DNA from: Thiotrichaceae bacterium
GTDB taxonomy: Bacteria > Pseudomonadota > Gammaproteobacteria > Beggiatoales > Beggiatoaceae
NCBI GenBank assembly: GCA_011391085.1
Contig: JAABRD010000022.1
Span: 16,694 to 80,693 of the forward strand
Length of the DNA stretch: 64,000 nucleotides
Direction: 5' to 3'
Below the pieces are notes generated by a model. The model did not search any database. It saw nothing but the letters and a program-made list of their open reading frames with translations, and was not told the DNA's origin. This document shows positions 15,340 through 23,900 of the stretch, in pieces (positions within the stretch are counted from its first letter, which is position 1; each line of letters begins with the position of its first letter). A program made the position numbers and the translations under genes.

Positions 15340-15460
15340 GGAGTAGAGGCTTTATTTTGATGGAGTAGAGGCTTCAGCCGGTGGGGGGGCAGTACACAAC
15401 TGAAATCGCTACCGGCTGAAGCCTCTACTCCGTCTGGCCCACCGGCTGAAGCCCAAGAGA
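15340..15460. repeat. GGAGTAGAGGCTT inverted-pair repeat
   Basis: GGAGTAGAGGCTTCAGCCGG (from 15361) and CCGGCTGAAGCCTCTACTCC (to 15431) are fully complementary, with partial copies on each side. It separates the OmpA gene from hicA. Confidence 0.85.
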
Positions 15461-15473
15461 ACGAGAACAAAAT

Positions 15474-15659
15474 TTAAGGTGCAGGTGTTTCTAAATCTCT
15501 GCATATTTTACGGACCAGCAACTCATTAATTTCTTTGTGTCTTGGAATGGCCGAAACTTTTTGAACCATACGATTCACATAAATGGTATGATTGCCACCT
15601 TCTCGCAGAAATTCACAACCGTGAGTTCTTAAATAATAAATGAGATCACGCCGTTTCAT
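15474..15659 (-). CDS. hicA: HicA family toxin
   Basis: A 61-residue protein of the HicA mRNA interferase family, a double-stranded RNA-binding-like fold. The catalytic histidine is in GGNHTIYV, after the family pattern LRTHGCEFLREGG. The C-terminus carries IPRHKEINELLVRKICRDL, also typical. Its ATG overlaps the stop of hicB by four bases (ATGA), so the antitoxin gene comes first and the toxin is translated by coupling. Confidence 0.93.
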   Translation of the reverse strand: MKRRDLIYYLRTHGCEFLREGGNHTIYVNRMVQKVSAIPRHKEINELLVRKICRDLETPAP

Positions 15660-15880
15660 GTCGGCAATGATAATAAACTGAAAGGTTCTTTGAAGACTTC
15701 TCGCCCTTGTAACGATTCTTCTGCCAGGAGACGATTTGCCTCCAAGACTAAAATCACTGCCTCTTGTAAATTAGCCTTGGCCTCTGCTAGAGTTTCACCT
15801 TGTGTATTGGCCCCTGGGAGTTCTTCCACAAAGGCAATATAACCTTCAGGAACTTTTTGGAAGACGGCAGTTAAGTGCAT
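15656..15880 (-). CDS. hicB: HicB family antitoxin
   Basis: A 74-residue HicB-type antitoxin with the partial RNase H-like fold: YIAFVEELPGANTQGETLAEAKANLQEA. It is the short form that lacks an obvious C-terminal DNA-binding domain. It would bind and neutralise the HicA toxin encoded immediately downstream. Confidence 0.92.
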   Translation of the reverse strand: MHLTAVFQKVPEGYIAFVEELPGANTQGETLAEAKANLQEAVILVLEANRLLAEESLQGREVFKEPFSLLSLPT

Positions 15881-15921
15881 AAAATTTCTTCTAAGAAGAT
15901 TCTAAAATAATTGGTAAAATT

Positions 15922-15998
15922 CAGGAGTTCAAAGCATTAGCTTTGAGACATTAACCACTTTTCCGAAAGAGAAGTTTTCAAAGCTACGCTTTGAACTC
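15922..15998. repeat. AGGAGTTCAAAGC inverted repeat
   Basis: AGGAGTTCAAAGC and GCTTTGAACTCCT are complementary ends of a stretch that also holds CAAAGCTACGCTTTG. Related pairs with AGTCCAAAGCGTAGCTT are at 29832-29880 and partly near 25083-25146. Confidence 0.7.
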
Positions 15999-16043
15999 CT
16001 GCAAACCTCTACTCAGGAATCCAAAGCGTCAGTTTTGACAAAG

Positions 16044-17993
16044 TTAATTCAACACAAACACCCCCAACAACACCGCCAGCCCCAGTATCATGGCAAACGC
16101 ATAATGATACAAGTAACCCGTTTGCAAGTGACGCACGACACTAGAGAAAAAGGCAACCATTGCGGCAGTCCCATTAACTAGCATTCCGTCAATTAACTTC
16201 ACATCGCCAGTCTTCCAGAAATTCTTGCCAATGTCACGAGTGCCACCGGCAAAGATGGCTTGATAGAAGTCATCGAAGCCATATTTGTTAAGCAAAATTT
16301 GGTGGGGAATCTTGAGATATTGGGCAATGACTTTCGGTATAGCTGGATTGACCAGATAGAGGTAATAAGCCGTTCCCAACCCCGCCATCGCAAACCAGAA
16401 GGGCAGTTGAGTAAGACCATGTACCATCATACTTAGCACACCATGATATTCCTCTGGGTCAAAGACAGCATGGGCGGCAAAAATGGCACCGTCAAAGAAG
16501 TGACCAAAGAGGAGAGGCTGGATAGTAAGCATCCCCGCGAGAACCGACGGAATCGCTAACATAATGAGAGGGAGTGTCACCACGGCAGGCGTTTCATGTA
16601 AGTGTTCACGAGTATGTTCATCCATCCGTTCTTTGCCATGGAAGACTAAAAAGAACATGCGGAAGGAATAGAGGGCGGTGATAAAGACACCAGAGAGAAC
16701 CGCATAGTAGGCAAAACATGCCCCTGGACGTTGCAGTTCATAAGCATGATGGGCTGCTTCAATAATCGCATCTTTAGAAAAGAATCCCGCAAAGCCAGGG
16801 AAACCTATCAAGGCAAGTGACCCAATGAGAGAAGTCCAGTAGGTGATGGGCATGTATTTTTTCAAACCGCCCATGTTACGAATATCTTGGTCATGGTGCA
16901 TAGCAATGATGACAGAACCTGCGGCCAAGAAGAGGAGGGCTTTGAAAAAAGCATGGGTCATCAGATGGAAAATGCCCGTCGCATACGCAGAAGCACCCAA
17001 GGCTACTGTCATGTAACCCAATTGAGAAAGAGTGGAGTAGGCAACGACCCGTTTGATGTCGTTTTGCACCAATCCTAACAAGCCCATAAAGAGGGCCGTG
17101 ATGGCCCCAATGACGAGGATGACGCTAAGGGCCGTTTCACTCATTTCATATAGAGGAGACATTCGGGCCACCATGAAAATACCTGCTGTAACCATAGTGG
17201 CCGCGTGAATCAAGGCCGAAATGGGCGTGGGACCTTCCATGGAATCGGGTAGCCAAACATGTAATGGGAACTGGGCTGATTTACCCATGGCGCCCATGAA
17301 CAGGAGAAGACAGATGAGGGTGAGAACCGACCATTGATAACCTGGGATGATTTGTACTAATACGTCTTTGGCATGACCTTCGCCGGCGAGTTTAAAGACG
17401 TGGTCATAATCAAGACTGCCAAAGTACATGAGAACACCGGCAATGCCTAACACGAAACCGAAGTCGCCCACGCGGTTGACGAGGAAGGCTTTAAGGTTAG
17501 CAAAAATGGCCGATTCTTTGGTGTACCAGAAGCCAATGAGGAGGTAAGAAACGAGTCCAACGGCTTCCCAACCAAAGAAGAGTTGCATGAAGTTGTTAGA
17601 CATCACTAACATCAACATGGAGAAGGTAAATAAGGAGATGTAACTGAAGAAACGTTGATAACCGGGGTCATCGCGCATGTAACCCACGGTATAGATATGT
17701 ACCATCCAGGAGACGAAGGTGACGACGACCATCATCAAGGCGGTTAGTGAGTCAATGAGGAACCCCACTTGAATATTGATGTTGCCACTGGTCAACCAAG
17801 TATAAACGGTCTCATTGTAGGGTCCGTGTCCATTGAGGACGATATATTTGAAGACATACAGTGACAGAAAAAAAGACAGACCCACACCGCCAATGGTAAC
17901 GGTATGGGCAACGCGCCGGCTAACGGGGAACAGACCCGCAATAATGGCACCAAATAGAGGTGCTAACACAATGGTAAGTAAGATATTTTGCAT
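16044..17993 (-). CDS. nuoL: NADH-quinone oxidoreductase subunit L
   Basis: A 649-residue polytopic membrane protein, the distal proton-pumping subunit of respiratory complex I. Family segments are clear: NNFMQLFFGWEAVGLVSYLL, GAMGKSAQFPLHVWLPDSME with the functional lysine, PISALIHAATMVTAGIF, and MTHAFFKALLFLAAGS. The C-terminal extension includes the lateral helix region and a last membrane segment, so the gene is complete. ATG 17993 has GGGAGA just upstream. Unusually, no other nuo gene is adjacent: hicBA and repeats lie downstream, repeats upstream. The nuo operon seems to have been broken up. Confidence 0.95.
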   Translation of the reverse strand: MQNILLTIVLAPLFGAIIAGLFPVSRRVAHTVTIGGVGLSFFLSLYVFKYIVLNGHGPYNETVYTWLTSGNINIQVGFLIDSLTALMMVVVTFVSWMVHIYTVGYMRDDPGYQRFFSYISLFTFSMLMLVMSNNFMQLFFGWEAVGLVSYLLIGFWYTKESAIFANLKAFLVNRVGDFGFVLGIAGVLMYFGSLDYDHVFKLAGEGHAKDVLVQIIPGYQWSVLTLICLLLFMGAMGKSAQFPLHVWLPDSMEGPTPISALIHAATMVTAGIFMVARMSPLYEMSETALSVILVIGAITALFMGLLGLVQNDIKRVVAYSTLSQLGYMTVALGASAYATGIFHLMTHAFFKALLFLAAGSVIIAMHHDQDIRNMGGLKKYMPITYWTSLIGSLALIGFPGFAGFFSKDAIIEAAHHAYELQRPGACFAYYAVLSGVFITALYSFRMFFLVFHGKERMDEHTREHLHETPAVVTLPLIMLAIPSVLAGMLTIQPLLFGHFFDGAIFAAHAVFDPEEYHGVLSMMVHGLTQLPFWFAMAGLGTAYYLYLVNPAIPKVIAQYLKIPHQILLNKYGFDDFYQAIFAGGTRDIGKNFWKTGDVKLIDGMLVNGTAAMVAFFSSVVRHLQTGYLYHYAFAMILGLAVLLGVFVLN

Positions 17994-18139
17994 ATTCTCC
18001 CTGTATTTGTTGAGAGTAACAATGAATGGTTCACCCCTTAGACAAATGCCACCGTTTCAAACGATAGTATCAGTCAGGATTTTTTCATAATGACAACTCA
18101 TTATAAACAGCAAAGTCAAAATAATCAAATAGAAATTGA

Positions 18140-18720
18140 CCTTGAGTGCAACACCTATTTTAGCGCGTGAACCAGTCAAAGCGTTGGAGTAGAGGCTTTG
18201 CGTTAGAGTAGAGGCTTTTGCGTTGGAGTAAAGGTTTTTGCGTTGGAGTAGAGGCTTTGCGTTAGAGTAGAGGCTTTTGCGTTGGAGTAAAGGTTTTTGC
18301 GTTGGAGTAGAGGCTTTAGCCGGCTGGCAGTAGGCGCCCCTATGCTGTTAGAGACTTATTCATGGTCTCAAGCACCCCGCCGGCGCAGCCATGGAAACTG
18401 TGGCCATCCATGTATGATTGACCCAGTGAAAATATGGAGGTGCCATGCGTGTCAGATGTTTTTTACTTTCAGCAGTCCCAATTATAGTAGTATTCTAACT
18501 AAATTGTACGATTCCCGCCGGAGCGCGAATTATTGCGCCCCCTGCGCCCGCGTAGCGTCGGCGCGAAGCGCAATAATTCGCGCTCCAGCGAATATGAGAG
18601 GGGAGAAAACCAAGGATTTCGCCTTTCTCCCCACGCCCGTAGGGAGAGGGGCCGGGGGTGAGGGCAACCTGAATATCACCCAGATTGCATCACTACCCTA
18701 AATTCGTTGTACTCGGTATT
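18140..18720. repeat. Repeat-rich region upstream of nuoL
   Basis: It holds (1) two copies of a 59-base unit (18181-18298), each made of three degenerate GCGTTGGAGTAGAGGCTTT-like sub-units; (2) a hairpin GGAGCGCGAATTATTGCGC (18520-18538) with GCGCAATAATTCGCGCTCC (18568-18586); (3) GGGAGAGGGGCCGGGGGTGA (around 18640); (4) a right end TATCACCCAGATTGCATCAC TACC of the GGTAGTGATGCA family near 18675-18698. The 134-codon frame from 18297 crosses these repeats and is not accepted as a gene. Confidence 0.8.
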
Positions 18721-18747
18721 ATACCAAAATTCATTAAAATCCACCAG

Positions 18748-19227
18748 TTATTTTTCCTCTGCTAACTCCAGTGCCTGAGTAATTAACCGCTGACTAAGAT
18801 AAATATTTGAAGTATTCAATGATGCTATCAACGGACTAATCCGTTCCACCAAATGTTCTTGTTTAGCCAATAATAAAACCCCCAAACTGCCCATCACTTC
18901 CAGATGATTCAACCTGGCTATTTTTCTAGCTTTGGCATCATCAATCAGAAGCAATTCGGCAGATAATTCCAAATACAAGGCAATGGCCTCCAATTCTCCA
19001 CGTCCAAGACCCTTGAATTTTTCCAAGTGAATGGGTTTCACCGTCACCGCCGTGACTTTGCCTTCACAGTAACTTCGTAGCGATTGGGACTGTGGCTTAC
19101 CGGGCCGGATAACCTCATGGAAAACCGCGGCGGGTATTTTAATTTCACCAAAAAGCCTCTCTAACAGCCATAAACTATCACAAATAGACAACGCTATCAA
19201 GGCTGAACTATCGGGGACAATAATCAT
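18748..19227 (-). CDS. PIN-like toxin, DUF3368 family
   Basis: A 159-residue protein of the DUF3368 group, nucleases of the PIN fold acting as toxins. The acidic site residues are seen in VPDSSALIAL, at GLGRGELEAIAL and in LLLIDDAKARKIA. It overlaps the UPF0175 gene by four bases, the usual partner order. Its target RNA is unknown. Confidence 0.88.
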   Translation of the reverse strand: MIIVPDSSALIALSICDSLWLLERLFGEIKIPAAVFHEVIRPGKPQSQSLRSYCEGKVTAVTVKPIHLEKFKGLGRGELEAIALYLELSAELLLIDDAKARKIARLNHLEVMGSLGVLLLAKQEHLVERISPLIASLNTSNIYLSQRLITQALELAEEK

Positions 19228-19484
19228 TTGGGGTGACGTTCATTAAACCGGGTTAACTCCGCCACTAAATCTTCGGCGAGATAATTGATAACAGGAATTT
19301 GGTATTGTTTACAAGCTACTAGGAAACTATAAATATCCGTCCCCGCCAATTCACACGCCGCCCCACGGGAGAGTTGCCCGGTTTGAAACAGAAACAAAGC
19401 TGCGTACAATTTGAGTTGCTGAAGCAATGGGGCCGTCGTGTGAGGTGTTAAGTAGTTATCAGGAATGTCTAAGGTGATTTGCAT
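19224..19484 (-). CDS. UPF0175 family antitoxin
   Basis: An 86-residue protein with the UPF0175 pattern: LYAALFLFQTGQLSRGAACELAGTDIYSFLVAC, a winged-helix-like DNA-binding region that would repress its own operon, and an N-terminal MQITLDIPD strand. It is the expected antitoxin of the DUF3368 toxin that follows with a 4-base overlap. Confidence 0.88.
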   Translation of the reverse strand: MQITLDIPDNYLTPHTTAPLLQQLKLYAALFLFQTGQLSRGAACELAGTDIYSFLVACKQYQIPVINYLAEDLVAELTRFNERHPK

Positions 19485-19514
19485 AAGATAATCTCTTCAT
19501 TCTTCTAGTTGGCG

Positions 19515-19619
19515 TTAAGTTTGGTGTCGAGTATTCAAAGCCCGCTGTTGCTTGATAGGTTCGCGTGAGTCAAACGTGTAAATGAAAATATTGGTATCCA
19601 AAAAAAATTTACCGTTCAT
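19515..19619 (-). pseudogene. Truncated PIN-domain toxin (N-terminal fragment only)
   Basis: A 34-codon frame starting at ATG 19619 reads MNGKFFLDTNIFIYTFDSRE and ends in a stop at 19515-19517. FLDTNIFIYTFD is the first strand and first catalytic Asp of VapC-type PIN toxins, which are normally about 130-150 residues. The rest of the domain is missing. It overlaps the end of the preceding antitoxin gene by 11 bases, as expected for an intact pair, so this looks like a toxin lost by deletion while its antitoxin remains. Confidence 0.75.
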
Positions 19620-19848
19620 TCAATTCCTCCCGACTTAAATGGCGACCTGGTTGTGCATAAGACAATTCCTTCATTAAGGTGAGATAGTCAACTTCTTTCG
19701 TCATTGACGGTGATGGGCAAGTCACGGGCATGACCGTTTCTTCATAGAGTAACATGACTTTGAGAGTTTTGCCATACCACTCTTTAAAGGTTTCTGGAAT
19801 TTGAATAATTCCGTTGTTGGCGTGTGTGTCAAAGGTAATCGTTTGCAT
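19609..19848 (-). CDS. Antitoxin of the broken PIN toxin
   Basis: A 79-residue protein with the form of small VapB-like antitoxins: an N-terminal FDTHANNGIIQIPETFKEWY segment like a swapped-hairpin DNA-binding region, and a C-terminal tail ending in SREELNER that would wrap the toxin. Family assignment is from pattern only. Its partner toxin is truncated, so it may survive only as an orphan antitoxin or repressor. Confidence 0.7.
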   Translation of the reverse strand: MQTITFDTHANNGIIQIPETFKEWYGKTLKVMLLYEETVMPVTCPSPSMTKEVDYLTLMKELSYAQPGRHLSREELNER

Positions 19849-19896
19849 TGGACGGTTTCCTTAAATAGTTTCAGTTTAAACGGGGTAATGAATAAT

Positions 19897-20000
19897 AAGT
19901 ACTGAAGCAGTAATTTTGCGGTATTTTCCCTCACCCCCGACCCCTCTCCCAGAGGGAGAGGGGCGAAACAAAATACGAGAAAATTTCTGCTTCAGTACTT
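19897..20000. mobile_element. MITE-like element with AAGTACTGAAGCAG ends
   Basis: The left end AAGTACTGAAGCAGTAATTT (19897-19916) and the inverted right end AAATTTCTGCTTCAGTACTT (19981-20000) enclose a CTCACCCCCGACCCCTCTCC / GGGAGAGGGG hairpin. Larger relatives are at 56083-56213 and 58625-58797. Confidence 0.6.
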
Positions 20001-20003
20001 AAT

Positions 20004-20112
20004 GTCTGAATCAGAATTGAAAGACATTTTAGAATGAACAGAATAATCCATTTAGTACCATTCTGTCAATTCTAAAATGCTGTCAATAATGCTGTCAATT
20101 CTGATTCAGACT
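20004..20112. repeat. Inverted repeat GTCTGAATCAGAATTGA
   Basis: GTCTGAATCAGAATTGA (20004-20020) and TCAATTCTGATTCAGAC (20096-20112) are perfect inverted ends. Within lie complementary CATTTTAGAATGAACAGAAT-like and ATTCTGTCAATTCTAAAATG-like segments. Confidence 0.75.
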
Positions 20113-20162
20113 ATGGTGTGGATGGAGTACAACGGATGCACCGCATGGGGACGAGATAATCG

Positions 20163-20652
20163 TTAATCTCCACTACTTGAATCCACTAGCCACTGACAAC
20201 CTCGAATTTTGCCCAGCCGCTTATCGAAGGTGTATAACTCCATACCTTCCATATTTTGAGTTTCACAGAAAATTAAATAATCCGAGAAACCCGCATTCCC
20301 ATGACGAAACTGTTCCAAGGCTTTGATGAAACTCTCCTTCCATCTCTTCCAAACTGACTGACTGAGTCGCTTGATATAGGCCACACACGGCTTCCACTTC
20401 CATAAGGGAAATATCTAAAGTGGATACTGGCGCCCCGCTTCGCATGACCAGGTTATTAGCGTCAGATTTCCGCCACTCCTCTCGTCTGGATTCCTCTTGA
20501 TTCTCCAAATCCAAATCCATAGCAATCTCCAGGTCTTCCAAAGTTTTCGCAGGCCCCCGATAAGGCAAACACTTAGCCACTTCGTCTAAAGTAGTCGGTT
20601 TCAAGGAATGTTTGGGTTTTAATAAGATACCGTCGTCGAGACTGATGATGAC
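20163..20652 (-). pseudogene. Degenerate AbrB-type antitoxin and PIN toxin, fused remnants
   Basis: Reading from 20652 down, one frame gives DGILLKPKHSLKPTTLDEVA, KCLPYRGPAKTLEDLEIAM, the typical C-terminal half of an AbrB/MazE-like antitoxin; its start is lost (an in-frame stop is at 20653-20655). The same frame then runs into LMEVEAVCGLYQATQSVSLE, resembling the middle of a PIN toxin, without the expected start and first Asp. Near 20340 the PIN reading shifts frame and continues as SFIKALEQFRHGNAGFSDYL and LYTFDKRLGK, the toxin's last acidic residues, ending at 20163. The module has lost the antitoxin start, the toxin start and the frame. Confidence 0.65.
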
Positions 20653-20679
20653 TCATCTTACGCAATCAAACTAATAGCG

Positions 20680-20839
20680 GGTAGTGATGCAATTCTTTGT
20701 GATATGTTTACCCTCTCCCCCGGCCCTTCTCCCAGGGGGAGAGGGGTGAAAACCACGGGTACCGCCGTTATCCCCACGCCTGTAGGGGGTGGGGCTGGGG
20801 GTGGGGGGAAGTGTCTATCACCCACATTGCATCACTACC
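20680..20839. mobile_element. MITE-like element with GGTAGTGATGCA ends
   Basis: The left end GGTAGTGATGCAATTCTTTG and the inverted right end ACCCACATTGCATCACTACC enclose a stretch with CTCTCCCCCGGCCCTTCTCC and a complementary GGGGGTGGGG segment. Confidence 0.55.
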
Positions 20840-20846
20840 TAATAGC

Positions 20847-20985
20847 GGATAGTGGATTAGAGGCTTTAGCTGGTGACGTGCCATTCCCACCGGCTAAAGC
20901 CTCCACTCCGGCCTAGTTTTTTTCATTATCCACTATCCGCTATCCACTATCCACTAACCCCCTATCCACTAACCCCCTATCCGCT
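20847..20985. repeat. Inverted-pair repeat and CACTATCCACTA tract
   Basis: GGATTAGAGGCTTTAGCTGG pairs with CCGGCTAAAGCCTCCACTCC. After it come repeated TATCCACTATCCGC and CTAACCCCCTATCCACTA units that reach the stop codon of the diguanylate cyclase gene. Confidence 0.8.
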
Positions 20986-23900
20986 ATAAAAACAATAACG
21001 TCCCTTCCCCGCATATTTGGCTTGATACATCGCGCTATCGGCATATTTCAGGAGGATGTCAATTTCTTTACTGTCATAAGGATAGACCGTAATGCCAATG
21101 CTGGCAGAAATCAGAATCTCGTTCCCGCTGAAGTGAAATGGTTGTTGGAGCCGTTGGATCAGGTCTCCTGCAATTTTACCTGCATCTTGTATCTTTCTGA
21201 TATTCCTTAAAATAATCGTGAACTCGTCTCCCCCTAAACGGGCTACTGTGTCTGTATCACGAATCGCATTTTTTAATCTTTCTGCCACTCCTTGCAACAG
21301 TTGGTCTCCTATCGCATGTCCATAGGTATCATTGACTGGTTTGAACCCATCTAGGTCAATAAATAGAACCGCAAATAGACTGTTATAACGACTGGCCCAG
21401 ACCTGGGCTTGTTGCAAGCAATCATGGAACAATAGGCGATTGGGTAATTGTGTTAAGGAATCATAGTTGGCGAGATAACGGGCATTTTCTATATTTTCTT
21501 GCAAGCGTGAAATGTCGGTGAGGACGGCCATGTATTGGATAGGTTGATTTTCGTCATTGGTGATAGCTGAGATCGACAACCAAGCGACATAGATTTCGCC
21601 ACTTTTTTTGCGATTCCACACTTCGCCTTGCCAATGTCCCGTTTCTAAAATACTTTTCCACATCTGTTGATAAAATTGTTTATCATGCCGTCCTGATGAC
21701 AAGAAATTCGTCTTCTTACCATAAACTTCCATGGGTTGATAGCCCGTGATCTTACTAAAAGCAGGATTGACTCGTTGTATCTTATTTTGTAAATCGGTCA
21801 CCAAAATACCATCGGCGGTACAGTCAAAAATCGCAGCGGTGAGGCGCAAATGTTGTTCGGCTTGCTTTTGCACGGTGATGTCTTCAAGCATCCAAATAAA
21901 GCCTTTGTCTAAGTCTTTGGGGTCCACCGCTTTGCCTACTAGCCTGGCCCAAAACGGTTCTCCAGATCGAGTGCGAATGAGGTGCCGGTTGTCATATTCT
22001 TTGCCCTGTTCTAGTAATGGATAGGCTTGTTGCCCCATCACTAAGTAGTCGGAATAGGAAGGGGAGATGAGACTGAAGGGGTGACCGTCTAAATCTCCAT
22101 GTTTAAAGCCGAGAAGCGATTCGAGTTTAGGATTGACTCGTGCAAACATTCCTTTTCTCACGTAGGCTATCCCAATGACGCTGTTATTTAAAATCGTTTC
22201 CAGTTCCGCAACCGTTTCTTTCAACTTACTTTCCAGCCGGTGCCGTTCCGTGATGTCCACGGAAATACCAATAATTCCGGTGAGTTGGGATTGTTCATCA
22301 TAGACGGGAGTATATTTGGTTTCCAGCACGACGCCAGGTAACGTGGTTAAACTGGTGACGTGTTCACCCGTTAGGGCCCGGCGAATGTATTCAACTTGTT
22401 TGGGAACATGGGCAAAAATATCAAAGGCCGATTGCCCCACTGCTTCATCATCGCGGTAGCCCAGCAGACTCAGGGCTTTGCCACGCGAGAAAGTGAAGTT
22501 GCCTTGGGTGTCAATGGCAAACAGAATTAAGGGCGCGGCGCTGGTGACAAAGCGAAGCCGTTCTTGGCTATGACGTAATGCCTCTTCGGCTTGCTTACGG
22601 GCCGTGATGTCACGTCCTACCCCTTGATATTCAATCACTTGACCATGTTCATCAAACAACCCGCGGTCAAACCATTGTTGCCAACTTATGCTACCGTCTG
22701 GCATGGTGGTGGAGTGTTCCGTGATCACCATCGGATTGGTGGACGTGATTTTTGCTAAGTTTTCGTAGAATAAGTGGCGGTCTGCATCAGGCAAATAAAT
22801 AACAAAAGAGTGGCCGACTAACTCGGCTTCGGATTTACCAAAGTAATTGCAATAGGCTTGGTTGACGAATGTGAGTGTGCCATCTGCTAAATAACGACAC
22901 ACCAAGTCAGATTGGTCTTGGACAATGGCACGATAACGGGCTTCGCTACGTTTTATCACCGCTTCTTGCCGTTTGCGTTCCGTAATATCTGTGCCTACGG
23001 ATAGGACTAATACTTCACCGTTAGGTTGAATAAACGGTTTCTTCACAATGTGAAAACAATGAAGTTCCCCTTGCACATCCTGGCATCGTTCCTCCACGGA
23101 AATTTCTTGCTTGTGTTTAATGACTTGGAGTTCGGCTTGTGAATAAAGTTCGTCAGGTTTTTCTAGCGGATGGCTGAGTTCCACACGTTCAGAGGAGACT
23201 AACTCGGCCATGGTGGTACCGAGTAAATCTGTCACCGCTTGATTGACAAAGATAAAATTGCCAAAGGAATCTTTAATAAAGATGAGATTGGGTACGGAGT
23301 CCACCACTAAGCGAATAAATTCTTGTTGCCGTTTAATCTCCTCCTCCGCCTGTTTACGTTCCGTGATGTCACGGGTGACAATATACATGGTTTCTTGTTC
23401 CACCAGCGGATGTACGTTCCAAGATAGCCATTTGTAGGTGCCATTTTTGCATAAATAGCGGTTCTCAAAATTAAATACGGCATAACCTTGGGAGAGTCTG
23501 CGGACTGTCTCCAATGAATCTTGATAGTCTTCTGAGTGTACCCATTTCATGGGTGAATTGGTTATTAATTCGGCCTTGGTCCACCCTAAAGTACGTTCCC
23601 AAGCGGCATTAATTTCTTTAAATTGGAGATCAAAACCAATGACCGATTGCATGTCCACAGACAAATTAAATAAGCGGTCACGTTCGGCGGCTTCTCGTTT
23701 CTGCTTAGTAATATCGGTAATCGTGGTAACCCGAAAGCGTTGCCCCGTCGTGTTTTGAATCAGTAGGCCCATCGTAAAGTTGATGATGAGAGGACGCCCC
23801 AACCGGTCCTCCAGTTGCCATTCACCATTGGCTTGCACTTGAGGGTCTTCATGTAAAAAAGCATTATGTAAGTGGATTGCCGATTCATAGTGGCTGGTGG

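Noticed and set aside
18297..18701. A 134-codon plus-strand frame
   Set aside because: It is made entirely of dispersed repeats (GGAGTAGAGGCTT, GCGCAATAATTCGCG, GGGAGAGGGGCCGGGGG) and has no start signal.
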